Assembly: GCA_003327425.1 (NCBI GenBank) | Contig: QOQW01000019.1 | Coordinates: forward strand, 59,602-123,601 | DNA from: Candidatus Ozemibacter sibiricus | Lineage (GTDB): Bacteria > Muiribacteriota > Ozemobacteria > Ozemobacterales > Ozemobacteraceae | Direction of reading: 5' to 3' | DNA length: 64,000 nt | Part shown: one piece after another, positions 25,563 to 36,100 of the stretch | How positions within the stretch are numbered: the stretch's first letter is position 1 | Layout of the letters: the number at the start of each line of letters is the position of its first letter | The notes under the pieces: generated by a model | What the model was told of the DNA's origin: nothing | What the model saw: only the letters and a program-made list of their open reading frames with translations | Databases searched by the model: none | Made by a program: the position numbers and the translations under genes

Positions 25563-28270
25563 AGACGAAACGGATTTTGATGGCGGAACCGGTCGCCCGA
25601 CCCCGCAAATCGTCGCGCCCCAAGCGGCCCGCCGCCGCGCATCCTCCTCCCATGCCTTTCCTGGTCTCGCAGCGGCAACGGAGCGAAGCCATCGGCCTCG
25701 TTCTGGTGGGGTTCAGCGCTTTTTCGCTGACGCTCCTCCATTACTTGAGCAATTCCCGGGTTTCCGGCCTGGTCAATCTGCTGACGGTCTATTTCGGCCT
25801 GGGAATGTATATCGTACCCATTCTGATCGGAATCATGGGCATCCAGCGGTTCATGGACCGCCCATTCAAGAACCTTGGACTGCGACTGATGGGCATGGCG
25901 GGTTCGCTCATCTTCGGCCTCGGTCTTCTAGGCCTCGAAGGGGGGAAGATCGGGCTTTATACGGCTGAATTCTTCGCCTCCCGATTCGGTACGGTTCCCA
26001 CCCATATTCTCTTCGTATTCCTCTGTGCTGCCTGTCTCATCTTCGCGTTGGATATCCTCTACAAAGATGTCCTTCTGATCCTTCTCGCCGCCACTGAACT
26101 GTCGGCCCGGCTCGGCGTCTTCCTCTGGGAAGCGGGGCTGGCCGGCCTGGCCTTGGGAATCACCGCCTGCAAACGCACCTTCCGAGCCGGAGCGCTGATC
26201 GTGGCCCGGCTCTCAGCCCTGGCCCGCGCTCACCAGCTTCAGCTGGAAGCCCGTTCAGGAGCCAGCCTGCTGCCCGAACCCGACGATCCCACCGCCGCCC
26301 AGGACGACCTGCGGGCGGCGGAACAGGCCCACCGGATCGGCCAGGAAACCCTGGCCCTGGCAGGCGCGGCCGGCGGCCACCTGCCGGCGACCGCCACCAT
26401 CCCCCTGGAGGCAAGCCCGGAGTCCCCTGCCTTGGCGAGCGCTTGCGAGTATTCGCTGGCCATCCAGACGGTCGCCATTGCCGCCACGACACCCACCCTG
26501 ACCGTGTGCCCTCCCCCTGTCCGGAGCGAGCCGCCTGTCCAGCCCCCACCAGCCCCCCCTTCGCCTGTTCCTGCGAACCCCGCCCCGTCAGAGCGGATCA
26601 CCGCTTCCAATGCTGGCCCCACCCCTGCCCCAACGGCCACCGCCGCCGCCTCCCCCATCCCTGCCAGCGTGGAAACGTCGGCCGAATCTTCCCAGGACAC
26701 CCCCCCCCAGGATCTGACCGATTCCCCGGTCTCCCTGGATGACCACCCCATCGATGAGCAGATCAAGGCCCAGGAGGAACTCCCCTACCCTGACCGCGAT
26801 CACAGCAAACCTGATTACACCCGATCCAGCCTCCCGCCCCTCGATCTGCTGCGAGTTCCCCCTCCCAAAGAGGAAAACCCGGAGAATGATCTTTCGGCTC
26901 GGTCCGAACTCCTGCTCAAAACCCTCGAGGAATTCGGTCTGCGAGCCACGATCACCGACATCGTCGAAGGACCGGCCGTCTCCCGCTTCGAGATCCGGCC
27001 AGCGCCCGGCATCAAAGTGGCGCGGATCACCAGCTTGATCAATGAAATCGCCATGAACCTGTCGGCGCAGTCGATCCGCATCGAGGCGCCCATTCCCGGC
27101 AAATCGGCCATGGGGATAGAGATTCCCAATCCGAAACCGACGCCCGTCTATTTCTACGATCTGGTCAAGAACGAGAATTTCCGCACCAACAAGACGTTGC
27201 TGAATCTGGCCCTCGGCATGAATATCAGCAAACGGCCCGTCTACGCCGACCTGGCCGAGATGCCCCATCTGCTGATCGCCGGGTCGACCGGCTCGGGCAA
27301 GTCGGTCTGCATCAACACGATCATCGCCAGTATTCTGTTCCAGGCCCGGGCCGACCAGGTCAAGATGGTGATGATCGACCCCAAGATGGTCGAATTGTCA
27401 GGCTACAACGGGATTCCCCATCTGATCTCTCCGGTAGTCACCGACCCCAAGAAAGCCGCCGATGCCTTGCAGTGGGCGGTCGAGGAGATGGTGCGCCGGT
27501 ATGAATTCCTGTCGGGTGTGAAAGCCCGCAACATCAGCGATTACAATCGCGAGCTGCCCCGGCTGCAGCGCGAACTGGACGAAGGTCTCGAACCCATGCC
27601 CCTGATCGTCATCATCATCGATGAGCTGGCGGACCTGATGATGACTTCTTCGGCCCAGGTGGAAGGGGCCATCTGCCGGCTGTCCCAGATGTCGCGCGCC
27701 GTCGGTATCCACCTGGTCATCGCCACCCAGCGCCCCTCGGTCGATGTCCTGACCGGATTGATCAAGGCCAACCTGCCTTCCCGCATCGCCTTTTTCGTCA
27801 GTTCGCAGATCGATTCACGCACCATCATCGACGAAAAGGGCGCCGAGAAACTGCTGGGGAAAGGCGACATGCTGTTCAAATTCAAGGGCCGGCCCATGCC
27901 CTTGCGCGTGCAAGGGGCCTACATTTCCGACCAGGAGCTGACGGCCATCACCGAGTTCGTCAAATCGCAAGGCAAACCGGAGTACATCGATATCGAACCG
28001 ATCGGCGGCTCCGATGACCAGAGCGGGGAATCGCCCGACGAGAACGGCGACGCCGGCGGAGACGAAGATTCTCAATTGCTCGCCGCGATCGCCGACTACC
28101 TGTCGACCCAGGAAAAAACTTCGACCAGCATGCTGCAAAGAAAATTTAAGATCGGGTATAATAGGGCCGCCCGGATCATGGATCTCCTGGAAGAGAAGGG
28201 AATGGTCAGTCCCCTGGACGGCTCGAACAAAAGAAGAGTCCTTACCAGAAGGAGCACCCCGTTGTCATGA
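25559..28270 (+). CDS. ftsK: DNA translocase FtsK/SpoIIIE
   Basis: This 903-aa protein (ATG at 25559, overlapping the uppP stop) pumps chromosomal DNA through the closing septum. It has four N-terminal helices (about residues 40-175), a Pro/Ala-rich linker (about 220-430) and the alpha-beta motor with Walker A GSTGSGKS (575-582) and Walker B LIVIIIDE (Asp688, Glu689). A C-terminal gamma winged helix (about 838-903, RAARIMDLLEEKGMV) reads orienting sequences such as KOPS/SRS. The linker is shorter than in E. coli. The next gene starts within its stop codon (ATGA). Confidence 0.96.
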   Translation: MKTKRILMAEPVARPRKSSRPKRPAAAHPPPMPFLVSQRQRSEAIGLVLVGFSAFSLTLLHYLSNSRVSGLVNLLTVYFGLGMYIVPILIGIMGIQRFMDRPFKNLGLRLMGMAGSLIFGLGLLGLEGGKIGLYTAEFFASRFGTVPTHILFVFLCAACLIFALDILYKDVLLILLAATELSARLGVFLWEAGLAGLALGITACKRTFRAGALIVARLSALARAHQLQLEARSGASLLPEPDDPTAAQDDLRAAEQAHRIGQETLALAGAAGGHLPATATIPLEASPESPALASACEYSLAIQTVAIAATTPTLTVCPPPVRSEPPVQPPPAPPSPVPANPAPSERITASNAGPTPAPTATAAASPIPASVETSAESSQDTPPQDLTDSPVSLDDHPIDEQIKAQEELPYPDRDHSKPDYTRSSLPPLDLLRVPPPKEENPENDLSARSELLLKTLEEFGLRATITDIVEGPAVSRFEIRPAPGIKVARITSLINEIAMNLSAQSIRIEAPIPGKSAMGIEIPNPKPTPVYFYDLVKNENFRTNKTLLNLALGMNISKRPVYADLAEMPHLLIAGSTGSGKSVCINTIIASILFQARADQVKMVMIDPKMVELSGYNGIPHLISPVVTDPKKAADALQWAVEEMVRRYEFLSGVKARNISDYNRELPRLQRELDEGLEPMPLIVIIIDELADLMMTSSAQVEGAICRLSQMSRAVGIHLVIATQRPSVDVLTGLIKANLPSRIAFFVSSQIDSRTIIDEKGAEKLLGKGDMLFKFKGRPMPLRVQGAYISDQELTAITEFVKSQGKPEYIDIEPIGGSDDQSGESPDENGDAGGDEDSQLLAAIADYLSTQEKTSTSMLQRKFKIGYNRAARIMDLLEEKGMVSPLDGSNKRRVLTRRSTPLS

Positions 28271-31200
28271 GCAAAGTCGTCTGCCCGTTTCTCGGCTTCA
28301 CCAAAGGCGAGGAGCGCACCGAGAAAGCCTGCCTCCTCGATAAATGCATGTTCTTCCACCCCGAGGCCGCCGGGTGCATCTTCACGGAGATCGGTCAGGC
28401 TTCCCGAGAGTACATGGCATCTCTCAAGAAAATGACCGAGCAGAATGAGCTTCGGCTCCTCCAGGAGCGGGCAAGCACCTTCACCGACGACGAAAAGAAC
28501 GAACGGGTCCGCATGTTCATGGATCAGGCCATTCGCAAGAAGAACAAGGGCGATCTCGAGCAGGCTCAGCTCGATTTCCGCAAAGCCCTGATCCTCGCCC
28601 CCGACCACACCGACATCCACCAGAACCTCGGCGACATCTACGCTCTGCAGGGCATCTTCGACGAAGCCATCTCCTCGTACCGCCGGGCCCTCCGCGGCGA
28701 CATGGAGAACGGGGAAACCTGGATCAAGCTGATTCTGCAGTACCGGGCCATGTATGCGAACCTCCCCCAGCGCGAGAAGCTCTATGCCGAAGTCATCGCC
28801 AAGCTGCGCGAGGAGATCCGGCAGATCGAAAGCCCGTCCATCGCGAACAGCATGATGGGGTACCTGCTGCTGATCCTGCATTCTCCCGACCCCGAGCAGT
28901 TCCGCGAGCAGCGCCAGGAAGCCCGCGCCTTGATGGAACGCGCCCTGGAAACCAATCCCGAAAACCTGTGGGCCTACCTCGGGCTCAAGGACATCCTCCT
29001 CAACGATGGCACCTACGAACTGGCCATCGAACAGCTCCATCAGGCTCTCCGGGTCTTCCCCCACCATCCCCGGCTGTATTTCGAGCTGGGCGAGTGCTTC
29101 CTGCTGACGCAGGTCGAACACGTCACCATCGGGGCCGACACTCTGCAAAGCGCCCAGGATGCGTACCAAAAGGCCATGGAGCTCGATCCGCTCTATTTCC
29201 CGGCCTATTTCCGGCTGGCCTTCGTGCACGAGCAGAAGGCCAATTACGAGCAGGCCATCGAGTTCTACCAGCAAGGCCTGGCCATCAACCCGACCAATGT
29301 CTTCGCCCATTTCCGGCTGGGCAAGATCTACCTGCTCAACGGCATGCAGGACCTGGCGATCGCCCGGTTCAAGAACGTCATCGACCTGTCTGCCCGGCAG
29401 CGCATCGAGCACTACCAGGAAGGGTACATCTTCAACAAGCTGCGATTCTTCAAGGAAGCCACGCCTCTCGGCGCCTGGATCGAACTGGGCAACATCTACA
29501 CCCGCCGTCGGCAGTATGCCGAAGCCCTCGAGGCCTATCAGAAGGCTCTGGCCATCGACCCGCGCAGTCCGGAGGCGGTGATGAACCAGATCAATCTGTA
29601 CAAGATCCAGAGCCAGGACAACCGCGAGCGCGAGACGATCTTCGACAAGCATATCGAGCAGTTCAAGAGCGCGGCCATGGTCGATCCCCAGAGCCCCATC
29701 GCCCACTTCGCCCTTGCCTACGCCTGCCAGACCCTGGAATCGCAGATCCCCGAAAAGCGCGAGGAACGGCTCGAGGAAGCCCTCAACGGCTACCAGATGA
29801 CCATCAACCTCGATCCCACCTTCAAATGGGCCTACTGGGGCCTCAAAGAGTCGTATCTGACCCCCTTCGAAGGCGGCTCCCCCTTGTTCGACGAGGCGGC
29901 CGAGGCCTGCCAGCGCGTCCTCGACATGGATCCGGAAGACCCCCGCGCCTCCTATGAGCTTGGAGAGGTCTATCGCCGGCGCAACGAGACCGACAAGGCC
30001 ATCGAGTATTTCAAACAGGCCATCGAAAAAGAGATGACCTACATCCCGGCCTACTTCAGCATGGCCGAGATCCGCTTCCAGGCCGGGCAGTACGATGAGG
30101 CCATCCGGCTCTATCAGCGGGTCATCCGCATCCATCCGAATTACGCCCGCGGCTATTACGAACTCGGTCGGGTCTACCAGGCGATCAAGGAACACGAGAA
30201 GGCCCTGGCCAACCTGCGCAAAGCGGTCGAACTCGATCTCGACTACCTCGATGCCCATCTGGCCATCGGCGAGATCTGCTTCCTCGACGGTCATCTCGAC
30301 GCCGCGCGGGTCCGTTTCAACCGGGTGCTCGAACTCGACCCGCAGCACGCCCTCGCCCATTACCGCCTCGCGGTCATCCACCATCGCCGCCGCGAGCACG
30401 CCGAGGCCCTGGCGCGCTTCGAGAAAGCCATCGCCCTGGCCCCGGATCCGACCTCGATCCTGTTCGATCTGGCCCACCTCTACCTGGACGAAGGCAAGTG
30501 GCAGGAAGCAGCCGACCGGCTGAAAGCGCTTCTGGCCCGCCATCCCACGCATATCGACGCCCTGATCGCCTACGCCGGCGCCCTGGAAAAGCTGAAGCAA
30601 CCGGACCAGGCCGAGCGGGAATATCTCAAGGCCATCGAGGTCGCGCCCGACCACCTGGAGGCCCACGAACGCCTGGCCCGCCTCTACGAAAGCACCAGCC
30701 AGATCTACAAGGCCGAAGACGAATTCACCAAAGTGGTCCGGCTCGATCCCCAGCACGTGGGGGCCCACATGGCCCTGGCCCAGATCTTCATCACCCGTGG
30801 CCTGCTCGACAAGGCCCTCGACGCTCTGCACGCCGTGGTGGAGATCGACCCGCAGCAGTTCCAGGCCCACCTCGAACTGGCCCGCATCTACACCTCGAAG
30901 AATTCGTTCGAGAAAGCCATCCAGTGCTACAAGACCGCCCTGGCCATCCAGCCCGGGTCAGCCCTGGCCCACCGCAAACTGGCCGAGGCCCTCCTCGCGC
31001 TCGACCGTTCGCTGGAGGCCATGGCCGAGTTCAAAGCCTCGCTGGACTTCGACCCGAACCAGCCTGACGCGCTGGCCGCCCTCGGCGAACTGTACTATCA
31101 AGCCGAGCAGTACGAGGCGGCGGCCGCCTGCTACCGGCGCCTCGTCGACATGGAGCCCCAGAACCACGCCGCTCGCTTCGCCCTGGGCGAGACCTATTTC

Positions 31201-33111
31201 CACCTAGGCGACCTCGAAAAGGCCCTCGACGAATACCTGAAAGTCACCGAGATCAACGAGGAGCGCACCGATGCGCTCATCCGCCTGGGCAAGATCTATT
31301 CCTCGCTCGAGAAATGGAAGGAGGCGGCGAAATTCTACAAGAAGGTGTTCGCCACCGATCCCCAGAACGCGGCGATCCACTTCGAGCTGGGCAAGGTCTA
31401 CGACCAGCTCAATATGCTCTCCGACGCTCTCAACGAATTCGAGCTGGCCCTGCAGGTCGATTCCAACAACGCCGAAATCGTCACCAAGATGGGTCTCATC
31501 CATCGCAAGCAGGGCAACCTCGACCTGGCCATCGAGCGGTTCATGACCTCGATCGAACTCGAACCGCGCAATCCCCTCCCCCACCAGGAACTGGCCAAGG
31601 CCTACATCAACAAAGGCCGGCTCGACAAGGCGATCGGAGAATTCAAGGAAGCCCTCCGCCTGGCCCCGGACAGCATCGAGATCAACGCCGAACTGGCCAA
31701 GGCCTACGCCACCCAGGGCATCACAGAAGAGGCCATCGAAGCCTACCAGCGCGTCATCAAACTCGACCCCCGCAACGTGATGGCCCATCTCGAGCTGGGG
31801 GTGCTCTATTCGACCCAGGGGCTCCCCGACAAGGCCGCCCGCGAGTATCGGGCGGTCCTCGAGCTGGCCCCCAACAATTTCCGGGCCCGCCTGGAGCTGG
31901 GCCGGTACCTGCGCGACAAGGGGCAGACCGCCGAAGCCATCGGGGAGTTCCTCAAAGCGATCGCCCTCGACCCCAACAGCGCCGTCACCCACTACGAACT
32001 GGGCGACCTCTACTTCCAGACCCGCGAATTCGGCGCGGCCGTGCAGATGTTCAACCGTGCCCTGGAGCTGCAGAGCGATTACGTCGACGTCTACCAGAAG
32101 CTGGGCACCATCTACGCCATTCAGGAAGACTGGCCCCAGGCCAAGACCTACCTCGAGAAGGCGGTCGCCCTCGAGGGGGGCAATTACACCACCTATCGAG
32201 AACTGGGCGAAGCCTGCGAAAAACTCGATGACACGGCCGGGGCCATCAGCGCCTTCGAGCACGCGCTCGAGTTCAAGCCGACCGATTACAGCATCTATTA
32301 CCGCCTGGGCGCCAAATACAAGCAGGCTGGGGAATTCGGCAAGATGGAGGTGCTGTTCGCCAAGGCCATCGAGCTCAACCCCAAGAACGCCCTCTTCCAT
32401 TTCGAGCTGGGCGAGGCCTATCGGCATCAAGGGCGCCTCGATCTGGCCATGGAGAAATACGAAGAAGCCCTGGCCCTCAACGAGAACCTGATCGAATGCA
32501 TCTACGCCCTGGGCTCCATCTATTGGGAACACAAGAACTACGACAAAATGGTCGTGCTGTACAAGAAGGCCATCGCCCTCTACCCGACCAACAGCCGCGC
32601 CCATTTCGAGCTGGGCAAGGCCTACCGGTGCAAATTCAAGATCACCGAGGCCATCGACGAGTTCAAGAAGGTCATCAACCTCGACTCGAACCACCCCGAA
32701 GTCTATTTCGAACTGGGCAGCCTCTACCATGAAAACGGCATGACCACCGAAGCCATCGACTGCCTGAAACGGGCCACCGCCATCAACCCCCACCATGGTC
32801 AGGCCTGGTATCTGCTGGGCCGCGCCTACGAGGAGACCGGCCAGAAGGACAAAGCCACCGCCGCCTTCCAGAAGGCCCGCGACCTGATGACCGAGAATGC
32901 CGATCTGTTGATCAAGCTGGGCAAAGACTACCTGGAGAAAGGGCTCTACCAGGAAGCCCTCGTCGAACTGACCAAGGCCGCCAGCCTGGAGAAGCCGACC
33001 AGCGCGCTGTATTTCATGATCGGCAAGGCCCACAAGGAGCTGGGCAACAAGCAGGAAGCCCTCAAGGCCTTCGACAAGGCCGAAGAGCTGGCCGCCGGAG
33101 AAACCTCATGA
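28267..33111 (+). CDS. Giant TPR-repeat protein with N-terminal Cys motif
   Basis: This 1614-aa protein consists almost wholly of 34-residue TPR units, with room for about 45; recurrent forms are AHFELGKVYxxxG and AIxxFKKAIELDP. The N-terminal about 45 residues carry four Cys (C6, C22, C27 and C37 in CPFLGF, ACLLDKC and AAGC), possibly a metal site. No signal peptide or membrane helix is seen, so it is probably cytoplasmic. It overlaps the ftsK stop (ATGA), so translation is coupled to ftsK. TPR superhelices bind peptide ligands; coupling suggests a role near division or envelope assembly, but that is inference. Confidence 0.9.
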   Translation: MSKVVCPFLGFTKGEERTEKACLLDKCMFFHPEAAGCIFTEIGQASREYMASLKKMTEQNELRLLQERASTFTDDEKNERVRMFMDQAIRKKNKGDLEQAQLDFRKALILAPDHTDIHQNLGDIYALQGIFDEAISSYRRALRGDMENGETWIKLILQYRAMYANLPQREKLYAEVIAKLREEIRQIESPSIANSMMGYLLLILHSPDPEQFREQRQEARALMERALETNPENLWAYLGLKDILLNDGTYELAIEQLHQALRVFPHHPRLYFELGECFLLTQVEHVTIGADTLQSAQDAYQKAMELDPLYFPAYFRLAFVHEQKANYEQAIEFYQQGLAINPTNVFAHFRLGKIYLLNGMQDLAIARFKNVIDLSARQRIEHYQEGYIFNKLRFFKEATPLGAWIELGNIYTRRRQYAEALEAYQKALAIDPRSPEAVMNQINLYKIQSQDNRERETIFDKHIEQFKSAAMVDPQSPIAHFALAYACQTLESQIPEKREERLEEALNGYQMTINLDPTFKWAYWGLKESYLTPFEGGSPLFDEAAEACQRVLDMDPEDPRASYELGEVYRRRNETDKAIEYFKQAIEKEMTYIPAYFSMAEIRFQAGQYDEAIRLYQRVIRIHPNYARGYYELGRVYQAIKEHEKALANLRKAVELDLDYLDAHLAIGEICFLDGHLDAARVRFNRVLELDPQHALAHYRLAVIHHRRREHAEALARFEKAIALAPDPTSILFDLAHLYLDEGKWQEAADRLKALLARHPTHIDALIAYAGALEKLKQPDQAEREYLKAIEVAPDHLEAHERLARLYESTSQIYKAEDEFTKVVRLDPQHVGAHMALAQIFITRGLLDKALDALHAVVEIDPQQFQAHLELARIYTSKNSFEKAIQCYKTALAIQPGSALAHRKLAEALLALDRSLEAMAEFKASLDFDPNQPDALAALGELYYQAEQYEAAAACYRRLVDMEPQNHAARFALGETYFHLGDLEKALDEYLKVTEINEERTDALIRLGKIYSSLEKWKEAAKFYKKVFATDPQNAAIHFELGKVYDQLNMLSDALNEFELALQVDSNNAEIVTKMGLIHRKQGNLDLAIERFMTSIELEPRNPLPHQELAKAYINKGRLDKAIGEFKEALRLAPDSIEINAELAKAYATQGITEEAIEAYQRVIKLDPRNVMAHLELGVLYSTQGLPDKAAREYRAVLELAPNNFRARLELGRYLRDKGQTAEAIGEFLKAIALDPNSAVTHYELGDLYFQTREFGAAVQMFNRALELQSDYVDVYQKLGTIYAIQEDWPQAKTYLEKAVALEGGNYTTYRELGEACEKLDDTAGAISAFEHALEFKPTDYSIYYRLGAKYKQAGEFGKMEVLFAKAIELNPKNALFHFELGEAYRHQGRLDLAMEKYEEALALNENLIECIYALGSIYWEHKNYDKMVVLYKKAIALYPTNSRAHFELGKAYRCKFKITEAIDEFKKVINLDSNHPEVYFELGSLYHENGMTTEAIDCLKRATAINPHHGQAWYLLGRAYEETGQKDKATAAFQKARDLMTENADLLIKLGKDYLEKGLYQEALVELTKAASLEKPTSALYFMIGKAHKELGNKQEALKAFDKAEELAAGETS

Positions 33112-33169
33112 TTCGCGCCCGGTCCGCCCCCGTCACGCCATCCATGCCGCGCCAAGAGGAGTGCCGTCC

Positions 33170-36100
33170 ATGATCAATCGCTGGGAGATCCTACTCGAGA
33201 AAGGCCAGACCTACTTCGAGCTGGGAGATTTCGCCAAAGCCAGCCAGGCCCTGGGCATGGCCCTGCAGGAAAAACCCGACCTGCTGCCCGCTCTGAAGCT
33301 GAAGGCGGAGTGCCACAAGGCCCTCGGGCAGACGGCCGAAGCGATCAGCGCCTTCGAGCAGGTAGCCCGCGCCGTCCCGCGAGATGAAAGCGTCCTGCGC
33401 ACGCTGGGGCAGCTTTTGATCGGGGCCGGCGAGCTCGACCGCGCGATGGAGGTGCTGACCCGGGCCCTGGAGATCGCCCCCAACGATCACAAGCTGCTGA
33501 CCGAACTGGGACGCCTGCACCTGTCCCGCAGCAATTTCGACGAGGCCGAGGCCTGCCTGTCCAAAGCCCTCCAGGTCGGACCGAAAGAGACCGCCACCGT
33601 CATCGAACTGGCCCGGTTGTCGATCACCCGCGGCAACATCCAGGGCGCCATCGACCTCTTCCAGGAGGCGATCGCCAACAATCCCGACAATGCCAAACTC
33701 CATGCCGAACTGGGCGAGGCCTACGAGATCAACGGGCAATACAACGACGCTCTGATGGAATACAAGAAAGCAGAGCGCCTGGACCCCAACGACCCCGACG
33801 TGCATTTCCGCATCGGCAAAGACCTGGAAACCCGCGGCAAGCTCGAAGAAGCCCTCGAGAAATACCAGGCGGTCAAGGAACTCGACGCGACCAACCCTGA
33901 AGTCTTCTATCGGTGCGGCAAGCTCTACCAGCGCCTGGGCCGCCCCGACCAGGCCATCGCCGAGTTCTCCCGCATCGTCGAGCTGAAACCGGAATGGCTG
34001 GAGATCCGGTATGAGCTGGCGAACCTCTACGGGGAAAAGGGGCTCTACGAAGAGCAGATCAAGCAATACCAGGCCATCGCCGCCCAGGATTCGGCTTCGC
34101 CCGAGATCCTCAAGCGCCTGGCCGCCTCCTACAGCGCCGCAGGACAGCTCGATCAGGCGGTCGACTGCTACCATCGCGCGTTCGAAGCCAACAACGAGGA
34201 TCTCGAAAGCCTCGAACACATCTACGAACTGGTGCTGATGGGCGCCTCCCCCGAGCCCTGCCTCACCGATCTCGAGGCGCTGTCGACCATCCGGCCCGAT
34301 GATCCCAACCTGTTCCTGATCCTGGCCCGTTCCTATGCGGCCAAAGGTCTGTTCGACGAAGCCAATGCCTACTATTCCCGGGTCATCGAACTCGAGCCCG
34401 ACCGCCCCGAGCTGAAAGGGGAACTGCGGGCCATCTATCGCAGCAAAGGCATGGTGGCGGAAGAAATCGACGCCATCACGCAACTGCTCGAAGCCGATCC
34501 GAACAATCTCGAACTCTGGCAGGACCTGGAAGCCCTGCAGACCCAGGTCGGTCGGAAGCGCGACCTGATCGTCACCCTGCGCAACCTCATGAAATTGCAG
34601 CCGACCGCCGCCTATGCGGTCAAGCTCGGCAAGCTGTACCACGAACTGGGACAGACCGACGAAGCCATCACCACCTTCAACCGGGCCATCGAGATGGCCC
34701 CGGAGGATCCCTCTCCCTACTATGCCCTGGTCGAGCTGTACCGTGAAAAGGGCATGCACCAGAAGGTGATCGAGTGCTACCAGACGATCCTCAAGGCCGA
34801 CCCCAACAACCTGCAGGCGCACCTCGAACTCGGACAGCTGTACAAACAACTCGGCCGGTCTGAAGAGCAGATCGCCTCGCTCCAGAATGCCATCGCCCTC
34901 GGCGCCCGGGAACCGATGCTATTTCTGGAACTGGGCGACCTGTTGCAGCAGGCCAACCGGGTGGAAGAGGCCAGCCAGGCTCTGCAGCAGGCCAAACAGC
35001 TCGCCCCCGACAATGAGCAGATCAGCCGGCGGTTGATCGAGATCCATCTCTCGGTCAACAATCACGAGGCCGCCATCCAGGAACTCGAAGCCATCCGTCA
35101 GCGCGACCCCGAACGGATCGATGTCTACATCACTCTTTCGAAGGTCTACCAGGCCCGACGGGAGTTCGATTCCGCCTTCGAGATCCTGTCGCAGGCCAGA
35201 ACGATCGATCCCCAGAACCTCGAGGTGGGCATCGAGCTGGGCCACCTCTACGTCGCCCAGGAGCAGTATCCCGAAGCCATCGACCTGATGAAGGAGCTGC
35301 GCGGCTTCCATCCGCAGGATACGCGCATCGCCCGCATCATTTCCGAAGCCTACGCCAAATCCGGCGAGCATGAGTCGGCCATTCTCGAGCTGAAGCAACT
35401 GCTGACCAACGATCCGAGCAACCTCGATGCTCGCATCCAGTTGGGGCGGGTTTACGCCATCGCCAAGATGTTCGATCAGGCCACCATGACCTTCAAGGAT
35501 GTCATTCGCGAACGGCCCAAAGAAGCCATCGGCCACGTGGAGCTCGGCCGGATCTACGTTCAGATGGGGCACACCTTCAATGACCCCTCGATGATCGAGA
35601 ACGGGGTCACCGAATTGCGCGAAGCCCTGCGGGTCGATCCCCAATGCCTCGAGGCCCATTTCGAGCTGGGCGAGGTCTTGAAATTCCAGGAGAAGATCGA
35701 AGAGGCCATCGCCGAATTCGAAACCGTGCTGCGGATCGATCCCCTGCATATCAAGGCCAAGGAGCGCTACAACGAACTCGCCCAGGTGCGCCTGCTGAGC
35801 CAGGCCGAGGAAAGCATCAACCAGGCCCGCATCTTCCGTGAACGCGGGATGGTGAAGAATGCGATCCTGGAATACGAGAACTGTCTGCGCCTCGCCCCCA
35901 ACAACGAAATCGCCTGGTTCGAACTCGGGCAGATCCACCTCGAGCAGAACCAGCACGAGAAAGCGCTGGAAGCCTTCACCCGGGCCAAGGAGATCCGCCC
36001 CGAATACCTCGACGTCTACATCGGCCTCGCCCAGACCTACCTGGCCATGGACCAGGCCGACAACGCGTCCATGGAGCTGCAGGAACTGCTGGGCATCGAG

